Shown piece by piece: positions 51,581-59,524 of a stretch of DNA of 64,000 nucleotides (the first letter of the stretch is position 1; each line of letters opens with the position of its first letter). The notes below the pieces were generated by a model. It was given only the letters and a program-made list of their open reading frames with translations, was not told the DNA's origin and made no database searches. Origin of the DNA: Amycolatopsis jejuensis (GTDB lineage: Bacteria > Actinomycetota > Actinomycetes > Mycobacteriales > Pseudonocardiaceae); the NCBI RefSeq assembly GCF_000717335.1, contig NZ_JNYZ01000005.1:1-64000 (forward strand). The letters are read 5' to 3'. The position numbers and the translations under genes are program-made.

Positions 51581-52896
51581 AGCGCCCTGCCCGGGTGTCG
51601 CAGATCGCGGATGAGCAGCCCCACCACGGCTACCGCGACGGCTGACATGGCGATCGCCAGCACGCGGATGTCCGGTGGCGCACAGGGTTCGGGTGGAGCG
51701 GTCGCCCCGGCCAGGCCGACGGCCAGAATCGCTCCCGCGTACCGCGCGGACTGGAACAGCCCGCCGACCACGCCCGACATCTCGGCCGGGGCCCGTTCGT
51801 ACATGAGCCGTTGCAGGCCGAGGTTGCCCAGTCCGTACGGCACGCCCAGCACCACGCCGTCGGCCACTACCAGCCACGCTGGCGTGTCGGGGCCGAAGAC
51901 GGCGATCAGCGCGACCCCGGCCAGCAGCACCACCCCGGCCGCCACCAGGGTCCGTCCGACGCCCAGCCGTCGCATGATCGGGCTGCCCAGCACGGTTGCC
52001 ACCACGCTGGTCACGGCGATCGGCATGATCAGCAGCCCGGCCGCGGCGGCGTCGTACCCGAGCGTCGACTGCAGCCACGGCGGCAAACCGTAGAACGCGC
52101 CGTAATAGACCAGGTTGAACAGCACGAAAATGCCGAGCACCGACCGCACCCCGCCGAGCGCGCGCAGGTCCACGAAGGGCTCGGCAGCACGCCGTTCCCA
52201 CCAGAGGAATCCGCCTGCGCCCAGCCCCAGGACGAGGGCGCCGAGCAGGGAAAACCCGGTGAGCACGACGTCCAGGAGCCCGATTGCCGCCGCGGCGAAC
52301 AGGGCGACGCCGATCGGGTCGAGGCAGCGCAGTACGGAGCCGGGGCGGCGGTCGTCCGGGCCGAGGGCGCGCCAGGCCAGCACGAGTGCGGTCGCGAGGA
52401 TCGGCAGGTTCACCCAGAAGATCGACTGCCAGCCGCCCCACGACGTCAGCAGTCCGCCGAGGACCGGGCCGACCGCGCCCGCGGTGGTGTTGACCGTCGC
52501 GATCATCGACAGCCGTCCCGCGGCCGCGCCACCGTCGCGCCGGAGGACGACCATCGCGCACGGGAACGCCGCCGAAATGCCGACCGCCTGAAGGCCGCGG
52601 CAGACCACGAGCACGGCGAACGACGGTGCCAGTGCCGCCATCGCCGACGCTGCGGTAGCCACGAGCAGGCCCGCGGTGAAGAGCCGTCGCGGGCCGATCT
52701 GGTCGGCGACGCGTCCGAGCAGCGGCTGGCACACGCTCGCGGTCAGGTAGAAGACCGTGACCATCCAGGTGGTGGTCGCCAGCGAGAGCGTGAAATGCTG
52801 CTGGATCGGCGCGACGGCCACCGCCACCATCGACGAGTTCAACGGCGCGAGCAGCGTCCCGGCAAGCAGCGCGACGAGCGCGGTCCGGCGGGTCAT
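51544..52896 (-). CDS. MFS transporter, DHA2-like drug/metabolite exporter
   Basis: A 450-residue major-facilitator protein with 12 or more helices: start TALVALLAGTLLAPLNSSMVAVAV, motif A-like GRVADQIGPRRLF, and TTAGAVGPVLGGLL in helix 5. These features fit the DHA2 antiporter group, which exports hydrophobic compounds. ATG at 52896 overlaps the quinone reductase stop (ATGA). Being in the IclR operon, it may export a toxic intermediate or the substrate itself; import cannot be excluded. Confidence 0.88.
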   Translation of the reverse strand: MTRRTALVALLAGTLLAPLNSSMVAVAVAPIQQHFTLSLATTTWMVTVFYLTASVCQPLLGRVADQIGPRRLFTAGLLVATAASAMAALAPSFAVLVVCRGLQAVGISAAFPCAMVVLRRDGGAAAGRLSMIATVNTTAGAVGPVLGGLLTSWGGWQSIFWVNLPILATALVLAWRALGPDDRRPGSVLRCLDPIGVALFAAAAIGLLDVVLTGFSLLGALVLGLGAGGFLWWERRAAEPFVDLRALGGVRSVLGIFVLFNLVYYGAFYGLPPWLQSTLGYDAAAAGLLIMPIAVTSVVATVLGSPIMRRLGVGRTLVAAGVVLLAGVALIAVFGPDTPAWLVVADGVVLGVPYGLGNLGLQRLMYERAPAEMSGVVGGLFQSARYAGAILAVGLAGATAPPEPCAPPDIRVLAIAMSAVAVAVVGLLIRDLRHPGRALSRETVGAGRQS

Positions 52897-53852
52897 CCAG
52901 GTACCCGCAGCAGCAGTTTGCCCCGGACCTTGCCCGCTGCGAGATCCCGTAACGCCCGCGGACCTTCGGACAGCGGCAGCACGTCGTGTACCCGGTGGCG
53001 AAGGCGGTCGGCCCAGCCGAAGATCGTCCGCAGGTTGGCTTCGTGCGTCGCGCGGTCGCGCCGGACGAACTCGCCGAAGAACACCCCGACCACCGAAGAT
53101 CCTTTGACCAGCGGGATGTTCAGCCCGACCCGCGGAATCCCGCCGGAGGCGAACCCGACCACGAGATACCGCCCCTGCCACCCGACCGCGCGTACCGCGG
53201 CCTCGGCGACCGCGCCACCGACCGGGTCGAAGATGACGTCCGCGCCACCGGTGAGGTCTTTGATCTTTTGCTTCGGGTCTCCGTCGCCATAGGAGAACGT
53301 TTCATGCGCGCCGTACTCAAGCGCCAACGCCGCTCGCTCCACTGTGGACGCACCGGCAATCACTTTGGCACCCAACAGATTTCCGATGTCCACTGCGGCC
53401 GATCCCACGCCACCTGCCGCGCCGAGAACGACCAGCGTCTCACCCGCACGCAGTCCGGCCCGTTGTACGAGCGCGTGATAAGCCGTGGCGTATGCGACCA
53501 GAATCGCGGCACCTTGAGCTTCGCTGACGTGCTCCGGCAGCCGCGTGACCCGATCTGCGCGGACGACCACAAACTCCCGCGCACAACCGTATTCTTCGTT
53601 CCCCACCACGCGATCGCCGACCTGGATCGAGGTGACCTCCGAGCCGGCCGCCGTCACGGTACCGGCATATTCACTGCCCGGAGAGAACGGCGGCTCCGGC
53701 TTCACCACGTGCTGTCCGGCGATGACCAGCGTGTCGTGGAAATTCAACCCGACGTGACTCACGGCCACGACCACCTCGCCAGGCCCGGGTACCGGATCCG
53801 GCAGCTCCAGCAGTTCGAGCACGCCGAGCCGGGTACAGACCAGGGCGCGCAT
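52893..53852 (-). CDS. Quinone oxidoreductase-type zinc-free MDR enzyme
   Basis: A 319-residue medium-chain reductase of the QOR group: GLNFHDTLVIAGQH near the N-terminus, NADPH motif LGAAGGVGSAAV, and no zinc-binding cysteines. It probably reduces a quinone or an enoyl-CoA-like double bond. ATG at 53852 shares one base with the stop of the CoA-transferase gene, so the two are tightly coupled. The upstream frame to 54905 is a shadow. Confidence 0.88.
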   Translation of the reverse strand: MRALVCTRLGVLELLELPDPVPGPGEVVVAVSHVGLNFHDTLVIAGQHVVKPEPPFSPGSEYAGTVTAAGSEVTSIQVGDRVVGNEEYGCAREFVVVRADRVTRLPEHVSEAQGAAILVAYATAYHALVQRAGLRAGETLVVLGAAGGVGSAAVDIGNLLGAKVIAGASTVERAALALEYGAHETFSYGDGDPKQKIKDLTGGADVIFDPVGGAVAEAAVRAVGWQGRYLVVGFASGGIPRVGLNIPLVKGSSVVGVFFGEFVRRDRATHEANLRTIFGWADRLRHRVHDVLPLSEGPRALRDLAAGKVRGKLLLRVPG

Positions 53853-55021
53853 CAGGAACCCGACCCGGGCGCGAAAACCACTCCGGCGGCGAGGAAACCG
53901 GAAACTTCGGAAGAAGAAAAACCGGCGTTGCGCAAGAGATCCACCGTGTGCTCGCCGAGTTCCGCCGGAGGGGTACGCACTCCGGGTAGCTTCCCGTCGT
54001 ATCGCACCGGATGCCGGACCACTGTCGCTTGTGCACTGTCCACTTCGAACTCGGTGAGCAAACCTTCCGCCACCACTTGGGGATCGGTGGCGAGGTCGTC
54101 GTAAGTGGCCACTCGCTCGAACCAGAAACCCCGTGGCGCCAGGCGGGAAGCGAATTCCGCGTAGGTGAGTCCGGAAAGGACAGTCTGCAACATTTTGACG
54201 TACTCGTCCCGCTCTTCGTACCCGGCCAGTTCGGGCGAACCCAGTGCCTCGCCGAGGTGGTCCATCGGACCGCTGATCGCGAGGACCACCGAGGCGTCCC
54301 GCAGCCGGTAGACGCCGTAGGGCGCGTCGATCGACCAGCACGCCAGTTCGACGGGCCGCTCCAGATCGGCGTGGGTCCGGCGGCCCGAGTAGTACAGCGC
54401 CAGCGATTCGGCCTGCAGGTCGAGCCCGGCGCCGAGCAGGCTCGACTCGACCCGCGTGCCCTCGCCGGTGGCGAGTTTGCGGGCGTACGCGGCCAGCACG
54501 CCCATCGCGAGCAGCGCGGCACCGTGGTGGTCGACGACCGGGGTACCCGCGGCCGTGTGGTGGTCGCCGGTCGCGTCGATGAGCCCGGTCCGCGCCTGCA
54601 CCAGCAGGTCGACCCCCGGCCGGCCGGCCATCGGCCCGCGCGAACCCCAGCCGGTGGCGGACGCGTAGATGATGTCCGGCTTGATTTCCCGCACCGCTTC
54701 GTAGCCGAGGCCGAGCCGGTCCAGCGCGCCGTCGCGGTAGTTCTCGAGCACTACGTCGGCGCGTTCGAGCAGAGGACGGAGCACGCGGAGCGCGTCGGGA
54801 TGTTTGAGATCGACCGAGATCGACCGCTTGTTGCGGTTCACCGACAGGTGCGTGACGCTGCGCCCGGCCAGCCGGATGCCGCCGCTGCCGACGCGCCGTT
54901 CCCACGACCCGCCCGGCGGCTCGACGGTCACCACGTCGGCACCGAGGTCCGCGAGGTGCTGTGCGGCCGCCGGTCCCTGCACGAAGTGCGCAAAACTCAG
55001 CACGGTCATCTTCTCGAGCAT
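53852..55021 (-). CDS. Family III (CaiB/BaiF) CoA-transferase
   Basis: A 389-residue type III CoA-transferase. The catalytic aspartate lies in GRPGVDLLVQARTG; VLENYRDGALDRLGLGYE and YASATGWGSRGPMAG are family signatures. It moves CoA between carboxylates without an acyl-enzyme ester detour typical of type I. First gene of the operon CaiB-QOR-MFS-IclR. Start chosen at the ATG at 55021; TTG at 55057 and ATG at 55009 are alternatives. Operator site 4 lies 43 bp upstream. Its substrate is unknown but likely an aromatic or branched carboxylate of the same regulon. Confidence 0.88.
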   Translation of the reverse strand: MLEKMTVLSFAHFVQGPAAAQHLADLGADVVTVEPPGGSWERRVGSGGIRLAGRSVTHLSVNRNKRSISVDLKHPDALRVLRPLLERADVVLENYRDGALDRLGLGYEAVREIKPDIIYASATGWGSRGPMAGRPGVDLLVQARTGLIDATGDHHTAAGTPVVDHHGAALLAMGVLAAYARKLATGEGTRVESSLLGAGLDLQAESLALYYSGRRTHADLERPVELACWSIDAPYGVYRLRDASVVLAISGPMDHLGEALGSPELAGYEERDEYVKMLQTVLSGLTYAEFASRLAPRGFWFERVATYDDLATDPQVVAEGLLTEFEVDSAQATVVRHPVRYDGKLPGVRTPPAELGEHTVDLLRNAGFSSSEVSGFLAAGVVFAPGSGS

Positions 55022-55063
55022 CTGCCTGACGCTAGAAACCCGCCGCGCTCCGGCCAATGCCGC

Positions 55064-55082
55064 GTTTCCGGTGAACGGAAAC
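55064..55082. promoter_or_regulatory. Palindromic operator site 4 (GTTTCCG-N5-CGGAAAC)
   Basis: Perfect seven-base arms around a five-base spacer. It lies centrally between the divergent CoA-transferase (43 bp) and alpha/beta hydrolase (44 bp) starts. Because the IclR gene is in the leftward operon, this site would allow autoregulation. Confidence 0.78.
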
Positions 55083-55125
55083 GCAGTGTCGCGACCTGGG
55101 CGTGATCCACGGCAGGCTGGCCCGT

Positions 55126-55971
55126 ATGGAACGCATCCGGCTCCCGGGTCACGTGCTCAATTGCGCGGTCACCGGCCACGGTCCCGCCGTCCTGCTGCTG
55201 CACGGCTGGCCGCAGACCGGTTACGCGTGGCGGCACGTCGTCCCGCTGCTCGCCGACCGGTACACCGTCGTCGTGCCCGATTTGCCCGGGTTCGGCGCCA
55301 GCTCGCGTCCGGCTGATGGGTACGACAAGCGGTCCGTCGCCGGAATCCTGCACCAGCTCATGACGCACCTCGGGCTGCCGCGATACCACGTTGCCGGGCA
55401 CGACGTCGGCGGCCAGATCGCGTACCCGCTTGCCGCGCTGCACCCGGAATCCGTGCGCAGCTTGACTTTCGTGGAAGCCGGAATCCCCGGCCTAGGCAAC
55501 AGTCTCGCCGCGGCGAACCCGCTCACCGGCGGATCGTGGCATTTCGGCTTCAACCAGGTCCCGGACCTGCCGGAGTACCTGCTGGCCGGGCGCGAACGCG
55601 GGTACCTGGAATTCCTGTTCCGCCGCGATTCCATCGGCCTTTACGTCACCGAGGCCATCGATGATCGCGCGCTCGATGAGTACACCCGTGCCTTGTGTGT
55701 TCCCGGCGCAATTCGTTCCACGATGGCCTATTACCGCGCGCTGCCCGCTGACATCGAAGACAACCACAAGCTCGCGACGACCCGGCTCACGCTGCCGACC
55801 GCGGTGATCGGCGCACGCCACGGCGTCGGTCTCGGCTGGCTGGACACCGTGCAGGAGGCAGCGGAGGACGTGTCGTCGTGGTGGATCGAGGACTGCGGGC
55901 ACTACGTTCCGGAGGAGCGTCCGGCGGAGCTGGCGCACATCCTGGCCGAGAGGTGGGGGACTGATGATTGA
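55126..55971 (+). CDS. Alpha/beta hydrolase of the epoxide hydrolase/dehalogenase type
   Basis: A 281-residue hydrolase with HGWPQTGYAWR (oxyanion), the nucleophile elbow AGHDVGGQIA carrying Asp instead of Ser, and CGHYVPEERP for the catalytic His. Asp nucleophiles are typical of epoxide hydrolases and haloacetate or haloalkane dehalogenases, so ester hydrolysis is unlikely. ATG at 55126; the GTG at 55102 is an alternative. It is divergent from the CoA-transferase and shares operator site 4. It overlaps the next hydrolase by eight bases. Confidence 0.87.
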   Translation: MERIRLPGHVLNCAVTGHGPAVLLLHGWPQTGYAWRHVVPLLADRYTVVVPDLPGFGASSRPADGYDKRSVAGILHQLMTHLGLPRYHVAGHDVGGQIAYPLAALHPESVRSLTFVEAGIPGLGNSLAAANPLTGGSWHFGFNQVPDLPEYLLAGRERGYLEFLFRRDSIGLYVTEAIDDRALDEYTRALCVPGAIRSTMAYYRALPADIEDNHKLATTRLTLPTAVIGARHGVGLGWLDTVQEAAEDVSSWWIEDCGHYVPEERPAELAHILAERWGTDD

Positions 55972-56776
55972 CGTGGTAGTAGTGCACGGCGCGTGGCACA
56001 GTGCGGGCCATTTCGCTGCGCTGGCGGCGGAACTGGCGGCGCGCGGACACCGGACGCTCGCGGTCGACCTGCCGGGGCACGGTACCCGCGCGCGGTTTCC
56101 GGCGAGCTACCTGGCGCGTGATGTCGAGAGTCTCCGCACGGAACGGTCGCCCTTGGCTGATCTCACGTTGGACGAAGTTGCCCAGGACGTCGTAGCGACG
56201 CTTCGCAGGTTCCCGAAGCCGCCCGTTCTCGTCGCGCACAGCATGGGTGGCGCGGTTATCAGCCGCGTGGCCGAATTGGCGCCGGAATCGATCGCGCGGC
56301 TGGTGTACGTCGCCGCATTCATTCCGACCCGTGGTCCGGCCGGTGCGTATTTGGCGTTGCCGGAAGCGAAATCCGCTCTGGGTGACGGGCTTTACCTTGG
56401 TGACGCGGCCGCGCTTGGCGCCGTGCGTATCGACCCGCGCAGCACCGAATCCGGGTATCAAAAGGAATTGCATGACGCATATTTCTCCGACCTCGACACT
56501 CCGCAATTCCAGGCCCTCGCCGCCACCCTGACCCCGGACCAGCCCCTGTCGTTTCTGGCCACCCCAACCGGCGCAACCGCCGAGCGATGGGGCGGTGTCC
56601 CGCGCACCTACCTGCGCACCACCCGCGACCGTGCGTTGCCGATCGCCCTGCAGGACGTGATGCTCCGGGACGCTGATGCGCTGGGCGGCACTACCACCGT
56701 CAGGACCCTGGCCGCCGGGCACTCGGTCTTCGCCGCACGGCCGGGCGAGGTCGCGGATGTGGTCGTGCGCACCTGA
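55964..56776 (+). CDS. Alpha/beta hydrolase (esterase, MenH/PytH-like)
   Basis: A 270-residue serine hydrolase: HGAWHSAGHF oxyanion segment, nucleophile VAHSMGGAVI, and catalytic His in AAGHSVFAARPGEVAD. It resembles plant-type methylesterases and the pyrethroid hydrolase group, which cleave carboxylic esters. It starts at the ATG at 55964 inside the previous stop region, preceded by GAGGTGGGGG, so the two hydrolases are translationally coupled. It may liberate an aromatic acid from an ester. Confidence 0.87.
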   Translation: MIDVVVVHGAWHSAGHFAALAAELAARGHRTLAVDLPGHGTRARFPASYLARDVESLRTERSPLADLTLDEVAQDVVATLRRFPKPPVLVAHSMGGAVISRVAELAPESIARLVYVAAFIPTRGPAGAYLALPEAKSALGDGLYLGDAAALGAVRIDPRSTESGYQKELHDAYFSDLDTPQFQALAATLTPDQPLSFLATPTGATAERWGGVPRTYLRTTRDRALPIALQDVMLRDADALGGTTTVRTLAAGHSVFAARPGEVADVVVRT

Positions 56777-56798
56777 GCCAGCCAGCGGGAACCTCAGT

Positions 56799-56817
56799 TT
56801 GGTATACCATAAGCATG
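56799..56817 (+). promoter_or_regulatory. Putative leaderless promoter with TGGTATACCA operator
   Basis: A perfect ten-base palindrome, TGGTATACCA, at 56800-56809 contains a TATACC -10-like hexamer 6-7 bases before the ATG at 56815. No ribosome site is present, so transcription probably begins at or next to the start codon. The palindrome is of the kind bound by GntR-type repressors. Confidence 0.55.
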
Positions 56818-57954
56818 GCTTCTCTCACGGTGACCGGCGTGCGCCCATGGGGCGGCGCGCCCGCCGACCTCGTCTTCGACGGCGCACTCATCTCCGACGT
56901 CCGACCGGCCGGTTCGGCCCCGGTCGAAGGCGAGCGGATCGACGGTCGCGGGCTGCTCGCGCTGCCGGGGTTCGTCAACGCGCACGCGCACGTGGACAAG
57001 AGCTGGTGGGGTAAGCCGTGGGTGTCGTACGGCGGGGTGGCGACCACCGAGGGCCGCATCGCGCACGAACGGGCCGAGCGGGATGCGCTGGGTATCCCGA
57101 GCATCGAGGTCGCCGAGGCGGTGCTGCGCGAGTTCATCCGGCATGGCACCACTGCTACGCGCAGCCATGTGGACGTCGACCTGGGTCTCGGACTCCGCGG
57201 CATCGAGGCGGTCCGGGAGGCGGCGGCCAACCTGGGCGGTGCGGTCGAGGTCGAGATCGTGGCCTTCCCCCAGGACGGCGTGCTGCGGCGGCCGGGCGTC
57301 CTCGACCTGCTCGACCAGGCCGCGGCGGCGGGCGCGGACCGGATCGGCGGCATCGACCCGGCCGGGATCGACCGCGACCCGGTCGGCCAGCTCGACGGCT
57401 TGTTCGCGATTGCCGAGCGCCGGGGCGTCGGCCTCGACATCCACCTGCACGACAGTGGCGAGCTCGGCGCGTTCCAGTACGAGCTGATCGCCGACCGGAC
57501 GGTCCGGACCGGGCTGCAGGGCAAAGTGACCGTCTCGCACGGGTTCGCCCTCGGCGAGGTCGCCCCGGCGCGGCAGGCGCAGCTGCTGGACCGGATCGCC
57601 GAGGCGGGGATTTCGCTCGCCACCGTCGCCCCGGTGCGCTCGGCGCCGCTGCCATGGCCGGACCTGTCCGCGCGGCAGATCCCGGTGGGCCTGGGCACCG
57701 ACGGCATCCGAGACCTGTGGTCCCCCTACGGCGACGGCGACGTACTCCGCATCGCCCTCGGCTTCGCCCGCCTGCACGGCCTGCGCGCGGACGAGGAGCT
57801 GACGACCGCGGTGGACCTGGCGACCCGCCTCGGGGGGTCGTTTGCGGGCCGTGATCGGCACGATCTCGCCCCGGGGTGCCGGGCGGATGTGGTGCTGGTG
57901 GATGCGGAGAACGTGCCGGATGCGTTGGTGCGGTTCCGCCGCGGGCGTTGGTGA
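56815..57954 (+). CDS. Cytosine-deaminase-like amidohydrolase
   Basis: A 379-residue amidohydrolase of the CodA/TrzC group. Metal ligands appear in FVNAHAHVDKS, DIHLHDSG, SHGFA and GTDGIRDLW. These enzymes deaminate or hydrolyse nitrogen heterocycles. The gene stands alone behind its own palindrome-containing promoter with no ribosome site, so its mRNA is probably leaderless. It may act on a ring amide or amine, but the substrate cannot be deduced. Confidence 0.87.
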   Translation: MASLTVTGVRPWGGAPADLVFDGALISDVRPAGSAPVEGERIDGRGLLALPGFVNAHAHVDKSWWGKPWVSYGGVATTEGRIAHERAERDALGIPSIEVAEAVLREFIRHGTTATRSHVDVDLGLGLRGIEAVREAAANLGGAVEVEIVAFPQDGVLRRPGVLDLLDQAAAAGADRIGGIDPAGIDRDPVGQLDGLFAIAERRGVGLDIHLHDSGELGAFQYELIADRTVRTGLQGKVTVSHGFALGEVAPARQAQLLDRIAEAGISLATVAPVRSAPLPWPDLSARQIPVGLGTDGIRDLWSPYGDGDVLRIALGFARLHGLRADEELTTAVDLATRLGGSFAGRDRHDLAPGCRADVVLVDAENVPDALVRFRRGRW

Positions 57955-58043
57955 TCTCCGGTGGCCGGGTGGTCGCGCGTGGCGGAGAACTGCTCGTCTG
58001 AGCCGGTCAGGCCGATTTCGTCGGCTGCTCCAGCTCCCTGCGT

Positions 58044-58055
58044 CCACATATGTGG
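58044..58055. promoter_or_regulatory. CCACATATGTGG palindrome upstream of the serine hydrolase/ABC importer genes
   Basis: A perfect 12-base dyad 44 bp before the serine hydrolase ATG, in the 145-bp gap after the deaminase-like gene. Candidate operator for the downstream operon. Confidence 0.45.
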
Positions 58056-58099
58056 TCGCGGACGAACTTTTCGCTCAAGCTGCGGGATACGTTCCCCGA

Positions 58100-59479
58100 A
58101 TGGACAAGCTCGACGCTATCCGCGGGCGGCTGGAGCAGGAACTCCCCGCTTTGCTGGAACGACACAGAGTGCCCGGGGCCGTGGTCGCGGTCGCCGCCGG
58201 CGATGAGGTGGCCGCGGTGGCTGCCGGGGTGCTGAATCTCGATACCGGGGTCACCACCACCACCGATTCGGTCTTCCAGATCGGCTCCATCACGAAGGTC
58301 TGGACGGCCACCCTCGTGATGCAGCTCGTCGACGAGGGGCTCGTCGACCTCGATGCGCCGATCCGGCGTTACCTGCCCGATCTACGCCTCGGCGACGAGG
58401 CTGCCGCCGCCGTGATCACCGTGCGGCAGCTGCTCAGCCACACCGCTGGGTTCGAGGGCGACCTCTTCACCGACACCGGACCCGGTGACGACGCGGTGGA
58501 GAAGTTCGTCGACAGCCTCGGCGACACCGCCCAGCTGTTCCCGCCCGGGGAGCTGTTCTCCTACAACAACGCCGGCTACGTCGTCCTCGGCAGGCTGGTC
58601 GAGGTGCTGCGGGGGAAGAACTACGAGGACTGCCTCCGTGAGCACCTCGGCGCCCCGCTCGGTCTCACGCACTTCTCTACCTCCGCGGTCGACGCCATCC
58701 GGTTCCGTGCCGCGATCGGGCACGTCGAACCCGGGCCGGGCGAGGACCTCGTGGCCGCGCCGGTGTGGTCGATGCTGCGGTCCAACGGCCCGGCCGGTTC
58801 GTCGCTCGCGATGACTGCCGGCGACCTGCTCACCTTCGCCCGCATGCACCTCAAGGGCGGTACCTGGGACGGTACCCAGGTGCTGAGCGCGGAAAGCACC
58901 GCCGCCATGCCGCAGCGGCAGGTCGGGGTTCCGCCGCTCGGCATCATGGGCGACGCCTGGGGCCTCGGCTGGGAGCTGTTCGATTCCCCCGGCGGCCAGG
59001 TGTACGGCCACGACGGCAACACCATCGGCCAGGCCGCGTACCTCCGTCTCGTTCCCGGGCATGACCTCGCGGTGACCCTGCTGACCAACGGCGGCGACAC
59101 GATGACCCTGTACGCCGATGTCATCCCCGGGCTGCTCAGGGAACTGGCCGGCATCGACGTTTCGCTGCCGCCGCGCCCGCCCGCGGAGCCGGAGCCGTTC
59201 GCGGCCGACCGGTACCTCGGCACCTACGCCAGCACGGCCGCCGACCTCGTGGTCTCCCAGGACGACGAGGGCAAGGTCTGGCTGGAGCAGCGGCCCAAGG
59301 GCACTGCCGCGGAAATGGGTTCCGGCCTGCGCGCCGAACTCGTCCTGCTCGAAGGCGACACCCTGATCCTGCGTGAGGCGCAGGAAGGGATCCACCTGCC
59401 GCTGGTTTTCCTCGGCGACGACGGCACCGGCCGCGCGCAGTACGTCCACTCCGGACGGGCGACCCGCCGCGCCGGTTGA
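58100..59479 (+). CDS. Serine hydrolase, beta-lactamase/D-aminopeptidase family
   Basis: A 459-residue class-C-like serine hydrolase: SITK at Ser63-Lys66, the YNN motif in FSYNNAGYVVLG, and YGHDGNT replacing KTG. A C-terminal beta-barrel-like domain of about 110 residues follows, as in D-aminopeptidase-type enzymes and esterases. No signal peptide, so it acts in the cytoplasm. ATG at 58100 lacks a good ribosome site. It lies 45 bp ahead of the peptide-type ABC importer and may cleave the imported peptide or D-amino-acid conjugate. Confidence 0.87.
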   Translation: MDKLDAIRGRLEQELPALLERHRVPGAVVAVAAGDEVAAVAAGVLNLDTGVTTTTDSVFQIGSITKVWTATLVMQLVDEGLVDLDAPIRRYLPDLRLGDEAAAAVITVRQLLSHTAGFEGDLFTDTGPGDDAVEKFVDSLGDTAQLFPPGELFSYNNAGYVVLGRLVEVLRGKNYEDCLREHLGAPLGLTHFSTSAVDAIRFRAAIGHVEPGPGEDLVAAPVWSMLRSNGPAGSSLAMTAGDLLTFARMHLKGGTWDGTQVLSAESTAAMPQRQVGVPPLGIMGDAWGLGWELFDSPGGQVYGHDGNTIGQAAYLRLVPGHDLAVTLLTNGGDTMTLYADVIPGLLRELAGIDVSLPPRPPAEPEPFAADRYLGTYASTAADLVVSQDDEGKVWLEQRPKGTAAEMGSGLRAELVLLEGDTLILREAQEGIHLPLVFLGDDGTGRAQYVHSGRATRRAG

Positions 59480-59524
59480 TCCACCCCCTTCCCCGGGGCC
59501 GCGTGACCCCCCACTGGAGGAACC

